DNA of 5,635 nucleotides from Euryarchaeota archaeon UBA229. Lineage in GTDB: Archaea > Thermoplasmatota > Poseidoniia > Poseidoniales > Poseidoniaceae. The position numbers and the translations under genes are program-made. Position 1 is the stretch's first letter. Each line of letters opens with the position of its first letter. The DNA is taken from positions 1-5,635 of the forward strand of contig DAUW01000014.1 in the NCBI GenBank assembly GCA_002505355.1. Direction: 5' to 3'. Below the pieces are notes generated by a model. It had not been told where the DNA came from. It made no database searches and saw only the letters and a list, made by a program, of their open reading frames with translations. Positions 1 through 5,635 of this stretch are shown in pieces.

Positions 1-837
1 CAGGCCGGATATAGCTTTCGATGAACAAATAAGTTTGGTTATGCGCGAGGTGACTTGTCTGCCTTCATGCCAAACATATCCTCGGTTCGCTAATTGTACA
101 CCGATTTGTCGGTATACCTTGGCAGCAATGGCGATTGACATATGAGCTCGCCAATGCAGCGAAGAGAATCCCTTAGCGCCACTGAGGTAAAATCGTTCAG
201 CCATATCGAGCAGGCGCTCAACAGATTTGCTGATGATTTGTGCTTCAACAGACTCTGGTTGTTGAGCACAGGCAACAATCTGTTCAGGGGTTAGATCCCC
301 AGTCCAGGTTGTGGGTAAATATCTGCGACCCATCTCAGCGTCTTCCAAGACATCCCGGGCTATGTTGGTTAATTGCATTGCAATACCTAAATCAATTGCG
401 TGAGCTTTGGCGTCAGGGTCGTGGCAATCCAAAACGTGACACATTAGCAGACCAACAGTCCCAGCGACACGGTATGCATAACGCAGCAACTCAGCCTCGT
501 CAGCAATTATTACCTCTTCTCGCTGGTCATCAAGCAATCCATCAATCAAGGCAATTAGCACAGGTAGTGGAAATTCTTGATCTTCCATTAGTGGAGCAAA
601 TGAACGCAGGGCAGGGTCAGCATCAGTATTACCATCAATCAGGGCGGCACGAATGTTGACAAGTCGCTCTGGACCATTCTCAATGTCTCCGTCTGCCATG
701 TCGTCGAGTAATCGACAAAAAGCATACAGTTTGGCTGCTTCCAGACCCATTTTTTTGCCAAGAAAACGCTTAGCCCAATGGAAACTTTCGCCGTTGAGAG
801 CGAGTGACTCATCGGGTGTTAGGTTTTCATTTGACAT
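1..837 (-). CDS. crtB: Phytoene synthase (15-cis-phytoene synthase), C-terminus cut by window edge
   Basis: This is a squalene/phytoene synthase family enzyme. It condenses two geranylgeranyl diphosphates head to head, through prephytoene diphosphate, to phytoene, the first committed step of C40 carotenoid synthesis. The frame is open for 279 codons and reaches base 1 without a stop; family members are about 300 residues, so only the tail is missing. Visible landmarks are SFHWAKRFL near residue 18, YAFCRLLDDMAD with the first Mg2+-binding DxxxD at D45-D49, the YAYRVAGTVGLLM helix at about 120-132, and the second aspartate motif RDVLEDAEMGRRYLP with D162 and D166. I chose the ATG at 837 because GGAA lies 8 nt upstream. 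An in-frame ATG at 846 would add MFT but has no ribosome site. The gene is divergent from crtI. The pairing with crtI and the VAGTVG motif argue for phytoene rather than squalene synthase. Confidence 0.93.
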   Translation of the reverse strand, partial: MSNENLTPDESLALNGESFHWAKRFLGKKMGLEAAKLYAFCRLLDDMADGDIENGPERLVNIRAALIDGNTDADPALRSFAPLMEDQEFPLPVLIALIDGLLDDQREEVIIADEAELLRYAYRVAGTVGLLMCHVLDCHDPDAKAHAIDLGIAMQLTNIARDVLEDAEMGRRYLPTTWTGDLTPEQIVACAQQPESVEAQIISKSVERLLDMAERFYLSGAKGFSSLHWRAHMSIAIAAKVYRQIGVQLANRGYVWHEGRQVTSRITKLICSSKAISGL

Positions 838-859
838 TGTGAACATTCCGAAATTTACT

Positions 860-874
860 GAGCCAAGTGGGCTC
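860..874. repeat. Short inverted repeat in the crtB leader
   Basis: A perfect 5-bp inverted repeat, GAGCC (860-864) and GGCTC (870-874), surrounds a 5-base centre, AAGTG. It lies between the predicted crtB -10 box and the crtB start codon, so it could form a small hairpin in the crtB 5' leader or be a protein-binding palindrome. No T-run follows on either strand, so it is not an intrinsic terminator. Five pairs can arise by chance, so a function is only a suggestion. Confidence 0.3.
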
Positions 875-890
875 TAATTGTAGTTATGAC

Positions 891-896
891 ATTATA
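891..896 (-). promoter_or_regulatory. Predicted -10 box of the crtB promoter
   Basis: The minus strand reads a perfect TATAAT here. Transcription would start near 884 and leave a leader of roughly 47 nt before the crtB ATG at 837. No good -35 box sits at the usual 16-18 bp spacing; the best candidate is TAAACA (917-912) with a 15-bp spacer. A poor -35 fits a promoter that depends on an activator or an alternative sigma factor. The plus strand over the same bases reads TTATAAC, so polymerase might also bind in the crtI direction and the two promoters could compete. Confidence 0.45.
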
Positions 897-904
897 ACGC
901 TTTT

Positions 905-910
905 AAAGGA
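905..910 (+). promoter_or_regulatory. Shine-Dalgarno site deciding the crtI start
   Basis: AAAGGA lies 8 nt upstream of the TTG at 919, an ideal spacing. It is the only good ribosome site ahead of crtI and is the reason for calling the TTG start. The alternative ATG at 994 has only a weak GAG at 982-984 in front of it. Confidence 0.5.
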
Positions 911-918
911 CTGTTTAT

Positions 919-2499
919 TTGACGACATTTAATACTTATTTCTCACACAAGTCAAAACGGCTTTTTATTTACCTTAATCGCGAGCGTCGAGTTATGCCAG
1001 AGACAATCTACCAAGATAAATCGGCGGCGGTTATAGGTAGCGGCTTTGGCGGACTTGCTGCGGCTATAAGATTGCAAAGTGCTGGAATTCAAACGGTTCT
1101 CTATGAGGCGAGAGATAAGCCCGGAGGCCGAGCTTATGTTTACCATGATGATGGGTATACTTTTGATGCGGGGCCAACCGTGGTCACCGCTCCACACACG
1201 CTAGAGGAATTGTTCCAACTAACCGATCGCAAACTTGAGGACTACATTGAGTTGCTCGAAGTTGCACCTATGTACCGCTTAATTTGGAGTGATGGCGATA
1301 AATTTGACTATACTCGTGATGCTGACAAGATGCTGGAACAAATTAGGCAGCGAAGTGAACAGGATGCCGAAGGCTATCAAAGATTTTTCAAATACTCAGA
1401 AAAGGTGTTTGATAAAGGCTATACGGATCTTGTAGACAGGCCGTTTCTGCGGTTTTCCGACATGCTAAAAGTGACACCTGACCTGATGAAATTACGTGCC
1501 GAGCGCTCAGTTTACAAAACGGTTTCAAAATATGTCAAAGATGAACATCTGCGCCAAGCAATGAGTTTTCATTCCCTCCTCGTCGGGGGCAATCCATTTC
1601 AGACCTCTTCGATTTACACTCTTATTCATTTCTTGGAACGACAATGGGGCGTATTCTTCCCTCGGGGTGGCACTCACGCATTGGTAAGGGCACTGGTAAA
1701 GTTATTCGAGGAGTTGGGTGGCGAGATTCGGCTTAATTCACCGGTCAAGCAGGCCAGGCTAGTCAACAGTGGCTCGCAACATGAAATCACCGACCACAAC
1801 GGCAATCAGCAAACGTTTGATGTCGTAGTATCAAATGCTGATATCCACCACACTTACGATCGGATTTACGGCCACAACAAAACCGCCAAAAAGCGCGCCA
1901 AAAAGCTTGAAAAAATGGATTGGTCGATGTCGTTGTTTGTCCTTCACTTCGGTACCGATATTGAGTATAAAGACGTGGCTCACCACACGATATTATTTGG
2001 TCCTCGATATAAAGAACTGCTCGATGAAATTTTCAAAGGTAGTGAACTACCCGAAGATTTCAGTTTGTATTTACATGTTCCAACCGTAACTGATCCACAG
2101 CTAGCGCCCGAGGGGTGTAGTGCAGGCTATGTGTTGGCACCAGTGCCTCACTTGGGCAGAGCTGATGTCGACTGGGATTCGATCGCCGAGGATTATGCGG
2201 ATAAAATTATCAAAGCTTTAGAGGTTGAATTACCAGATTTAAGCAATCATATTGTTACCCGTCGGCACTTCACCCCTACTATGTTTCAAAGCGAACTCGT
2301 CGCCTACAAGGGTTCGGCTTTCTCCGTGGCTCCAAAACTAACCCAAAGCGCTTATTTCCGACCGCACAACAAGGATAAGAACATCCCAGGTCTGTATTTT
2401 GTTGGCGCAGGGACGCACCCCGGTGCTGGACTGCCCGGAGTCATAAATTCCGCAAAAGCAACAGTTAGACTAGTAATGTCGGATCTTACTCCTCGCTAG
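919..2499 (+). CDS. crtI: Phytoene desaturase (CrtI-type carotenoid desaturase)
   Basis: This FAD-dependent enzyme introduces successive double bonds into phytoene to give lycopene or neurosporene; the number of steps cannot be read from sequence. It is probably peripheral to the inner membrane. The N-terminal FAD Rossmann fold shows GSGFGG (residues 40-45) and the ribose-binding Glu at 63, followed by PGGRA. The middle carries GGNPFQTSSIY and WGVFFPRGGTHALVRAL, then YLHVPTVTDP and LAPVPHLG. The C-terminal carotenoid-dehydrogenase signature is GAGTHPGAGLPGVINSAKA at about 496-514. The length of 526 residues is slightly long. The TTG start at 919 has a good AAAGGA site, but homologues usually begin close to the ATG at 994 (Met26), which gives 501 residues with the FAD motif about 15 residues in. 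The first 25 residues are therefore uncertain. The 3' end overlaps the convergent membrane-protein gene by 14 bp. Confidence 0.93.
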   Translation: MTTFNTYFSHKSKRLFIYLNRERRVMPETIYQDKSAAVIGSGFGGLAAAIRLQSAGIQTVLYEARDKPGGRAYVYHDDGYTFDAGPTVVTAPHTLEELFQLTDRKLEDYIELLEVAPMYRLIWSDGDKFDYTRDADKMLEQIRQRSEQDAEGYQRFFKYSEKVFDKGYTDLVDRPFLRFSDMLKVTPDLMKLRAERSVYKTVSKYVKDEHLRQAMSFHSLLVGGNPFQTSSIYTLIHFLERQWGVFFPRGGTHALVRALVKLFEELGGEIRLNSPVKQARLVNSGSQHEITDHNGNQQTFDVVVSNADIHHTYDRIYGHNKTAKKRAKKLEKMDWSMSLFVLHFGTDIEYKDVAHHTILFGPRYKELLDEIFKGSELPEDFSLYLHVPTVTDPQLAPEGCSAGYVLAPVPHLGRADVDWDSIAEDYADKIIKALEVELPDLSNHIVTRRHFTPTMFQSELVAYKGSAFSVAPKLTQSAYFRPHNKDKNIPGLYFVGAGTHPGAGLPGVINSAKATVRLVMSDLTPR

Positions 2500-3376
2500 G
2501 CTGTGATGAGTCTTCTATCTGGAATTCATCCGCTTTTAGACTGATAACCAGCACTGCAATACCCAGCAAGCCACCCAGTACAAACAGGACCATTGAAGAA
2601 ATACCGCTTGCACCAATCGCTACTCGAAGTACCACCGTCGACAGAATAAATCCAGTATTGCGCGCTAGGTTAGTGAAGTCAGTTGAATAAGCGTATGAAA
2701 TCAGCAGTATGAGGATGTCAGCTAAGATTAACACGGTAAAGAAATCGAGAAAGAAGATTTCACGGGTAACTGAACCGTCACCTTCACTCACCGAGATAAT
2801 CCAATTAGAGAACGAAAAGAAGGCCATTCCAATGTAGGTAATCAACAAGAAGACTGCGATTTTGCGCTTGTTTTGAACAAAGTTGACTAACTCACTGTTT
2901 TCAATGTCAACTTTTACTTCGGTTGTACTGTTTGCTCGATATATTAGAGAGGTAGTGAACAAAGTAATGAAAGTAAGACACTCGAGAACAATGAGTTTTA
3001 GTTCTGAATCAATCGTCCAGTCGCCGTTAAACTCTAATTCTGATAGGCGCTTGAAAATGTCCCTTACCACTAGGAGGGTGACAATTTCGAACTGTTTACC
3101 AACTGCGGTGGAAAACGAATCAGGAATTGCTCTAATTAACTGATACACTTCATAGGCCAATAAGATCGAAAACGGAGTGTATAGCGCATCTAACGGTGAA
3201 TCCAGTAAATCAGTCGATGCACTGCCTACATCAAGAACGCCGATTTGGTAGAGTAACCACAGGCTCAAATGCATGGCAAATCCAATGATTGCAGCAACTA
3301 AGCCATAACGTCTAACCTGTTCTTCGGCGGGTTTACCCAACAACCGCCCGTGAAGATTTATCAGCGCTCCAGACAT
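2486..3376 (-). CDS. Uncharacterised multi-pass inner-membrane protein
   Basis: I do not recognise an assigned function for this 296-residue protein. About seven hydrophobic segments are visible, near residues 25-47, 65-84, 126-146, 172-195, 206-230, 242-258 and 260-280; the second and sixth are the least certain. A short basic N-terminus precedes the first segment. The loop at about 84-125 carries AVGKQFEIVTLLVVRDIFKRLSEL, which resembles an amphipathic helix. Residues 150-172 form a polar loop, and the tail after 281 is acidic. No catalytic motif, signal peptide or transporter signature stands out. The ATG at 3376 is the first start after an in-frame TGA at 3382-3380 and has no clear ribosome site. 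The gene is convergent with crtI, overlapping it by 14 bp, and divergent from the photolyase. A role in pigment or light response is only guilt by association. Confidence 0.85.
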   Translation of the reverse strand: MSGALINLHGRLLGKPAEEQVRRYGLVAAIIGFAMHLSLWLLYQIGVLDVGSASTDLLDSPLDALYTPFSILLAYEVYQLIRAIPDSFSTAVGKQFEIVTLLVVRDIFKRLSELEFNGDWTIDSELKLIVLECLTFITLFTTSLIYRANSTTEVKVDIENSELVNFVQNKRKIAVFLLITYIGMAFFSFSNWIISVSEGDGSVTREIFFLDFFTVLILADILILLISYAYSTDFTNLARNTGFILSTVVLRVAIGASGISSMVLFVLGGLLGIAVLVISLKADEFQIEDSSQPSEE

Positions 3377-3415
3377 GCATCAAATTTCACGGGTTACCAT
3401 AAATAAGGTTGTTAG

Positions 3416-3449
3416 GCAGCAAAATACGCCTTTTAGCAGGAAAATACAC
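3416..3449. repeat. Two 14-bp direct repeats, exactly 20 bp apart
   Basis: Copies at 3416-3429 and 3436-3449 share GCAG-n-AAAATAC-n-C, with 12 of 14 positions identical. The spacing of exactly 20 bp, about two helical turns, would place both on the same face of the DNA. The second copy ends where the extended -10 of the photolyase promoter begins, so the pair covers the region from about -16 to -49. This is the layout expected for a regulator-binding site that controls the photolyase and possibly the divergent membrane gene. The regulator is unknown, and no third copy is seen at the same period. Confidence 0.5.
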
Positions 3450-3458
3450 TGATATATA
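3450..3458 (+). promoter_or_regulatory. Predicted extended -10 promoter of the photolyase gene
   Basis: TGATATATA reads as an extended -10 element: TG, one base, then TATATA, which matches TATAAT at 4 of 6 positions. Transcription would start near 3465, leaving a short leader of about 18 nt before the ATG at 3483. No recognisable -35 box lies at 17 bp; the repeat pair occupies that space, which fits an activator-dependent promoter or one bound by a repressor. Confidence 0.4.
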
Positions 3459-3482
3459 GGCATTAAAGATTCGGCAAGATAC

Positions 3483-5450
3483 ATGCTAGATGGCTTGCCA
3501 AGTCACTTATACGACCGTGCACGATTGGCCAACTCTATTGATCAAATTAGTCGAGAAGGACCGGTAATTGTTTGGCTAAAATCCGCATTGCGAGTACACG
3601 AAAACCCAGCTATTGATATTGGCATAACGCTAGCAATTCAGTACCAAAGACCACTGCTAATTTATCAGGCCATTGACGAGCGTTATCCACACGCCTCATT
3701 ACGTCATCACAATATGTTATTGGACGGAGCACAGGATTTACACATTGGATGTAAGGATCGTGGCTTACGCTATGTGTTACACGTGGCGCGCGATGGAAAC
3801 CGTCAGTCGGTACTCAAATCATTTGGCGATACTGCATCCTGTATTGTTACAGATCTATTTCCGTTACCACCGTGGACTCGTTGGGTAAAAACTGTTGCAG
3901 AGGCTGCAAGTTGCCCAGTAATTGAGGCTGACTGTCACTGTGTTATTCCAATGACAATGTTTGGTAAGTCAGTAGACCGACCGTTCAAATTTAGAGACGC
4001 CACCAAGAAAATGCGTAAGCGCTTAGTACAGCAAAATTGGCCTAAGGTAGTGGATTCTGCTACACCATATGATGGTGAATTACCGTTCACGCCAATCGAT
4101 GTTAAAACCCAGGTTAGTGTGGCTGAGGAACGTATAAAACTCCTTAGAGATTGTCGAATAGATCCAACAGTCTTACCGGTATGGCAGGAGCGTGGTGGAG
4201 AGGTCGTCAGTCTAGCGAAGTGGCAAAAATTTCTCGATAAAAATCTGGGAGGTTATGCAAGACGCAGGAACAATGCAGCAGATCCAGAGGGAGTGTCTAG
4301 ACTTTCAGCGGCCTTTCATTACGGGTTCCTCTCGCCAATGAAAGTTGCCCGTGAAGCATCAGCAATTGGCACTAAATCTGCCGATAAATACCTCGATGAA
4401 CTACTAATTTTCCGCGAACATGCATGGCATCACGTAGTAAGCACCGAGACACCATATTGTAGTTCAAATCTCCCGCATTGGGCAATAGAATCATGGAATA
4501 ATACGGCAGATGATCCGCGCCCAGTAATCCTGTCTAGTCACCAGATTGAATATGCCAGATCTCCAAACCAGTTGTGGAATTTATGTCAGCAATCGCTCGT
4601 AAGGCATGGTGAACTACATAACAACCTAAGAATGACGTGGGGCAAGGCTGTCCCTCAATGGTGTGTTGACCTTGAACAATCACTCGAGCGAGCGCAAAAA
4701 TACAATGACAAATATGCTCTAGACGGCCGTGACCCATCATCTATCGCGGGAATTCAATGGTGCCACGGGCTGTTCGACCGCCCATTTTTCCCCTCCCTTC
4801 CAGTCATGGGGGTAGTGCGAAAGCGCGACTTAGAAACTCATTCATCGAGATTAGACATGGGTAAATATGCTGACTATATCAACCGCTCAACCAGCCCCGA
4901 TGGCCAAGCATATATCGCCTATGGAAGTGACATAATCACCTGTTACGCAGCCAGAGTTATGCATGACAATGGCATTCACGTTTACCATGTCGAGGCAAAT
5001 AATAGCCGAGATGAGTACGAATTAAGTGATGCGCACCTCGGCCAATTACCGCAACACATCAGCGATAGATTGAGGTCCATTGCTAGCAAAATCCAGTCAA
5101 ATAATTCACTACTAATAAGCAAGGATTTGGTGCGAGGAATCCCGCGGGCAGAAATTACTGATCTAACAATAACAACAGCAGGTGATAGCAAAGGCCAAGC
5201 CAACTTGTCGATAGGGGAATATGATATTGCGGCCATATTTATGACCAGTCATGAGGACCTTTTGCGAGCAGGTGATTTAGCTGAGGCAGAACTTGATAAT
5301 CTAATGCATAAACTTACAGATGAACCAGCGGATGGCGGGGATATTGTTGGGCAATTATTACCAGCATTGTGGAGACTATCTGAGGCGCTTTGGAGTTTTG
5401 GGGTAATTGATAAAGCGCCCAACTATCCTGTGCAGACAAAATTGATCTAA
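3483..5450 (+). CDS. Class II-type CPD photolyase with C-terminal extension
   Basis: This is a deoxyribodipyrimidine photolyase, which uses light and reduced FAD to split cyclobutane pyrimidine dimers. Residues 27-160 form the N-terminal Rossmann-like (antenna) domain, with VIVWLKSALRVHENPAID and LRHHNMLLDGAQDL. Residues about 245-465 form the helical FAD domain. Class II hallmarks are HGELHNNLRMTWGKAVPQW (375-393) and YNDKYALDGRDP (407-418). By spacing, W365, W386 and W393 match the Trp360/Trp381/Trp388 electron-transfer residues of Methanosarcina mazei photolyase, and N408 matches its FAD-contacting Asn403 (numbering recalled from memory), so photoreduction looks intact. The usual class II core ends near PVMGVVRKRDLETHSSRLDMGKYADYI (about 440-466); some 180 further residues follow. 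The ATG at 3483 has a weak ribosome site, but LPSHLYDRARLAN fits the family's N-terminus. The gene is likely light- or UV-responsive, given the crt neighbours. Confidence 0.9.
   Translation: MLDGLPSHLYDRARLANSIDQISREGPVIVWLKSALRVHENPAIDIGITLAIQYQRPLLIYQAIDERYPHASLRHHNMLLDGAQDLHIGCKDRGLRYVLHVARDGNRQSVLKSFGDTASCIVTDLFPLPPWTRWVKTVAEAASCPVIEADCHCVIPMTMFGKSVDRPFKFRDATKKMRKRLVQQNWPKVVDSATPYDGELPFTPIDVKTQVSVAEERIKLLRDCRIDPTVLPVWQERGGEVVSLAKWQKFLDKNLGGYARRRNNAADPEGVSRLSAAFHYGFLSPMKVAREASAIGTKSADKYLDELLIFREHAWHHVVSTETPYCSSNLPHWAIESWNNTADDPRPVILSSHQIEYARSPNQLWNLCQQSLVRHGELHNNLRMTWGKAVPQWCVDLEQSLERAQKYNDKYALDGRDPSSIAGIQWCHGLFDRPFFPSLPVMGVVRKRDLETHSSRLDMGKYADYINRSTSPDGQAYIAYGSDIITCYAARVMHDNGIHVYHVEANNSRDEYELSDAHLGQLPQHISDRLRSIASKIQSNNSLLISKDLVRGIPRAEITDLTITTAGDSKGQANLSIGEYDIAAIFMTSHEDLLRAGDLAEAELDNLMHKLTDEPADGGDIVGQLLPALWRLSEALWSFGVIDKAPNYPVQTKLI
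4905..5447 (+). other. Photolyase C-terminal extension, possible eroded Rossmann/FAD-oxidoreductase module
   Basis: Residues about 475-655 lie beyond the photolyase fold. They open with a predicted strand-helix-strand, QAYIAYGSDIIT then CYAARVMHDNGIHVYHVEANN, that has the length and pattern of a dinucleotide-binding fold ending in an acidic residue (E504). The glycine motif is degraded: G481-S-D-I-I-T stands where GxGxxG is expected. EYDIAAIFMTSHEDLL (about 579-594) resembles the strand of flavin amine oxidases and renalases where 'DAVVLA.P' is usual. From memory, related class II photolyases carry a full renalase-like FAD domain of about 320 residues at this place. Here it is about half that length and lacks the GGRMATR motif, so it is probably a relic or a repurposed scaffold. 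Confidence 0.45.
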
Positions 5451-5530
5451 ACGTTTTTACTTTCAGTTTAACATAATCATCCCACTCTCTGTTAGAAAAC
5501 ATGGTAATTTGCCTCGGCCGATTTTGATTA

Positions 5531-5635
5531 ATGGGTCGAACAGTACCAACTTGGCGTAACCGTGTTGAGATAGAATTACTTGGTTTAGAAAATTTTCAAC
5601 GTGCTCTTAGCACCACCGACAGAGAAGCACTTACT
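5531..5635 (+). CDS. Small conserved protein of unknown function, N-terminus only
   Basis: Thirty-five codons are visible before the right edge. The ATG at 5531 is the first start after an in-frame TGA at 5525-5527, which fixes it; no clear Shine-Dalgarno site precedes it. The protein begins MGRTVPTWRNRVEIELLGL and continues ENFQRALSTTDREALT. The MGRTVP-W-R start and the ALxxxDREAL stretch resemble a family of short cytosolic proteins of unknown function that I have seen in several bacteria and archaea, but I cannot name it. The start is polar and charged with no signal peptide or membrane segment. It follows the photolyase by 80 bp in the same direction, so it could be cotranscribed. That gap contains no terminator or strong promoter. 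Confidence 0.6.
   Translation, partial: MGRTVPTWRNRVEIELLGLENFQRALSTTDREALT

Noticed and set aside
240..659. A 139-codon plus-strand open frame inside the first gene.
   Set aside because: It lies antisense to crtB, whose minus-strand translation matches the whole phytoene synthase family. The plus-strand product is rich in Q, R and L with no domain, typical of a mirror frame.
844..846. Upstream in-frame ATG for crtB, adding three residues.
   Set aside because: No ribosome site precedes it, whereas the ATG at 837-835 has GGAA at 8 nt.
1884..1906. Perfect 11-bp direct repeat CGCCAAAAAGC at a 12-bp period.
   Set aside because: It is in frame in crtI and encodes a lysine-rich helix (AKKRAKKLEK) that occupies a charged segment common in CrtI proteins. 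Biased codons explain it better than a mobile or regulatory repeat.
3414..3434. Possible terminator: AGGC and GCCT flanking a 10-base loop and followed by TTTT.
   Set aside because: The stem is only 4 bp with a large loop, and no gene ends just upstream on the plus strand. The bases are better explained as part of the direct-repeat pair.
4982..5236. An 84-codon minus-strand open frame under the photolyase extension, considered because the extension itself is degenerate.
   Set aside because: The plus-strand frame runs unbroken through this part to a stop at 5450, and the antisense product shows no family pattern or ribosome site.
5449..5521. Palindromes AAACGTTT (5449-5456) and TCGGCCGA (5514-5521), and a CATAAT (5472-5477) as a possible promoter for the last gene.
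   Set aside because: Both palindromes are 8 bp with no loop or T-run suited to termination, and no -35 box lies at a normal distance from CATAAT. Chance is sufficient.

Overview
The window looks like part of a pigment and photoprotection locus of a moderate-GC, probably marine, gammaproteobacterium. The lineage is inferred only from how the carotenoid enzymes and the photolyase read; no taxonomic marker gene is present. About 93 percent of the window is coding, no stretch longer than 300 bases lacks a gene, and I see no tRNA, rRNA, CRISPR array, insertion sequence or convincing intrinsic terminator.

Layout from left to right: (1) 1..837 on the minus strand, a phytoene synthase (crtB) whose C-terminal end runs off the left edge; (2) a short divergent control region, 838..918, with a perfect TATAAT facing crtB, a small inverted repeat in the crtB leader, and an AAAGGA ribosome site facing crtI; (3) 919..2499 plus, phytoene desaturase (crtI); (4) 2486..3376 minus, an unrecognised multi-pass membrane protein that overlaps the end of crtI tail to tail by 14 bp; (5) a 106-bp divergent control region, 3377..3482, with two near-identical 14-bp direct repeats spaced exactly 20 bp apart, abutting an extended -10 promoter; (6) 3483..5450 plus, a class II-type CPD photolyase with an extra C-terminal region of about 180 residues; (7) a 5451..5530 gap in which I see nothing firm; (8) 5531..5635 plus, the first 35 codons of a small conserved protein of unknown function, cut by the right edge.

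How the genes fit together: CrtB joins two geranylgeranyl diphosphates into phytoene, and CrtI desaturates phytoene to coloured carotenoids that quench singlet oxygen. The photolyase uses blue or near-UV light to repair UV-made pyrimidine dimers. Together they form a light-stress set. No light regulator (for example a MerR-type LitR/CarH or an ECF sigma factor), crtE or cyclase lies inside the window.

The most unusual items are the photolyase's C-terminal extension, which looks like a shortened and eroded Rossmann/FAD-oxidoreductase (renalase-like) module, the paired repeats in front of the photolyase, and the unusual head-to-head arrangement of crtB and crtI.
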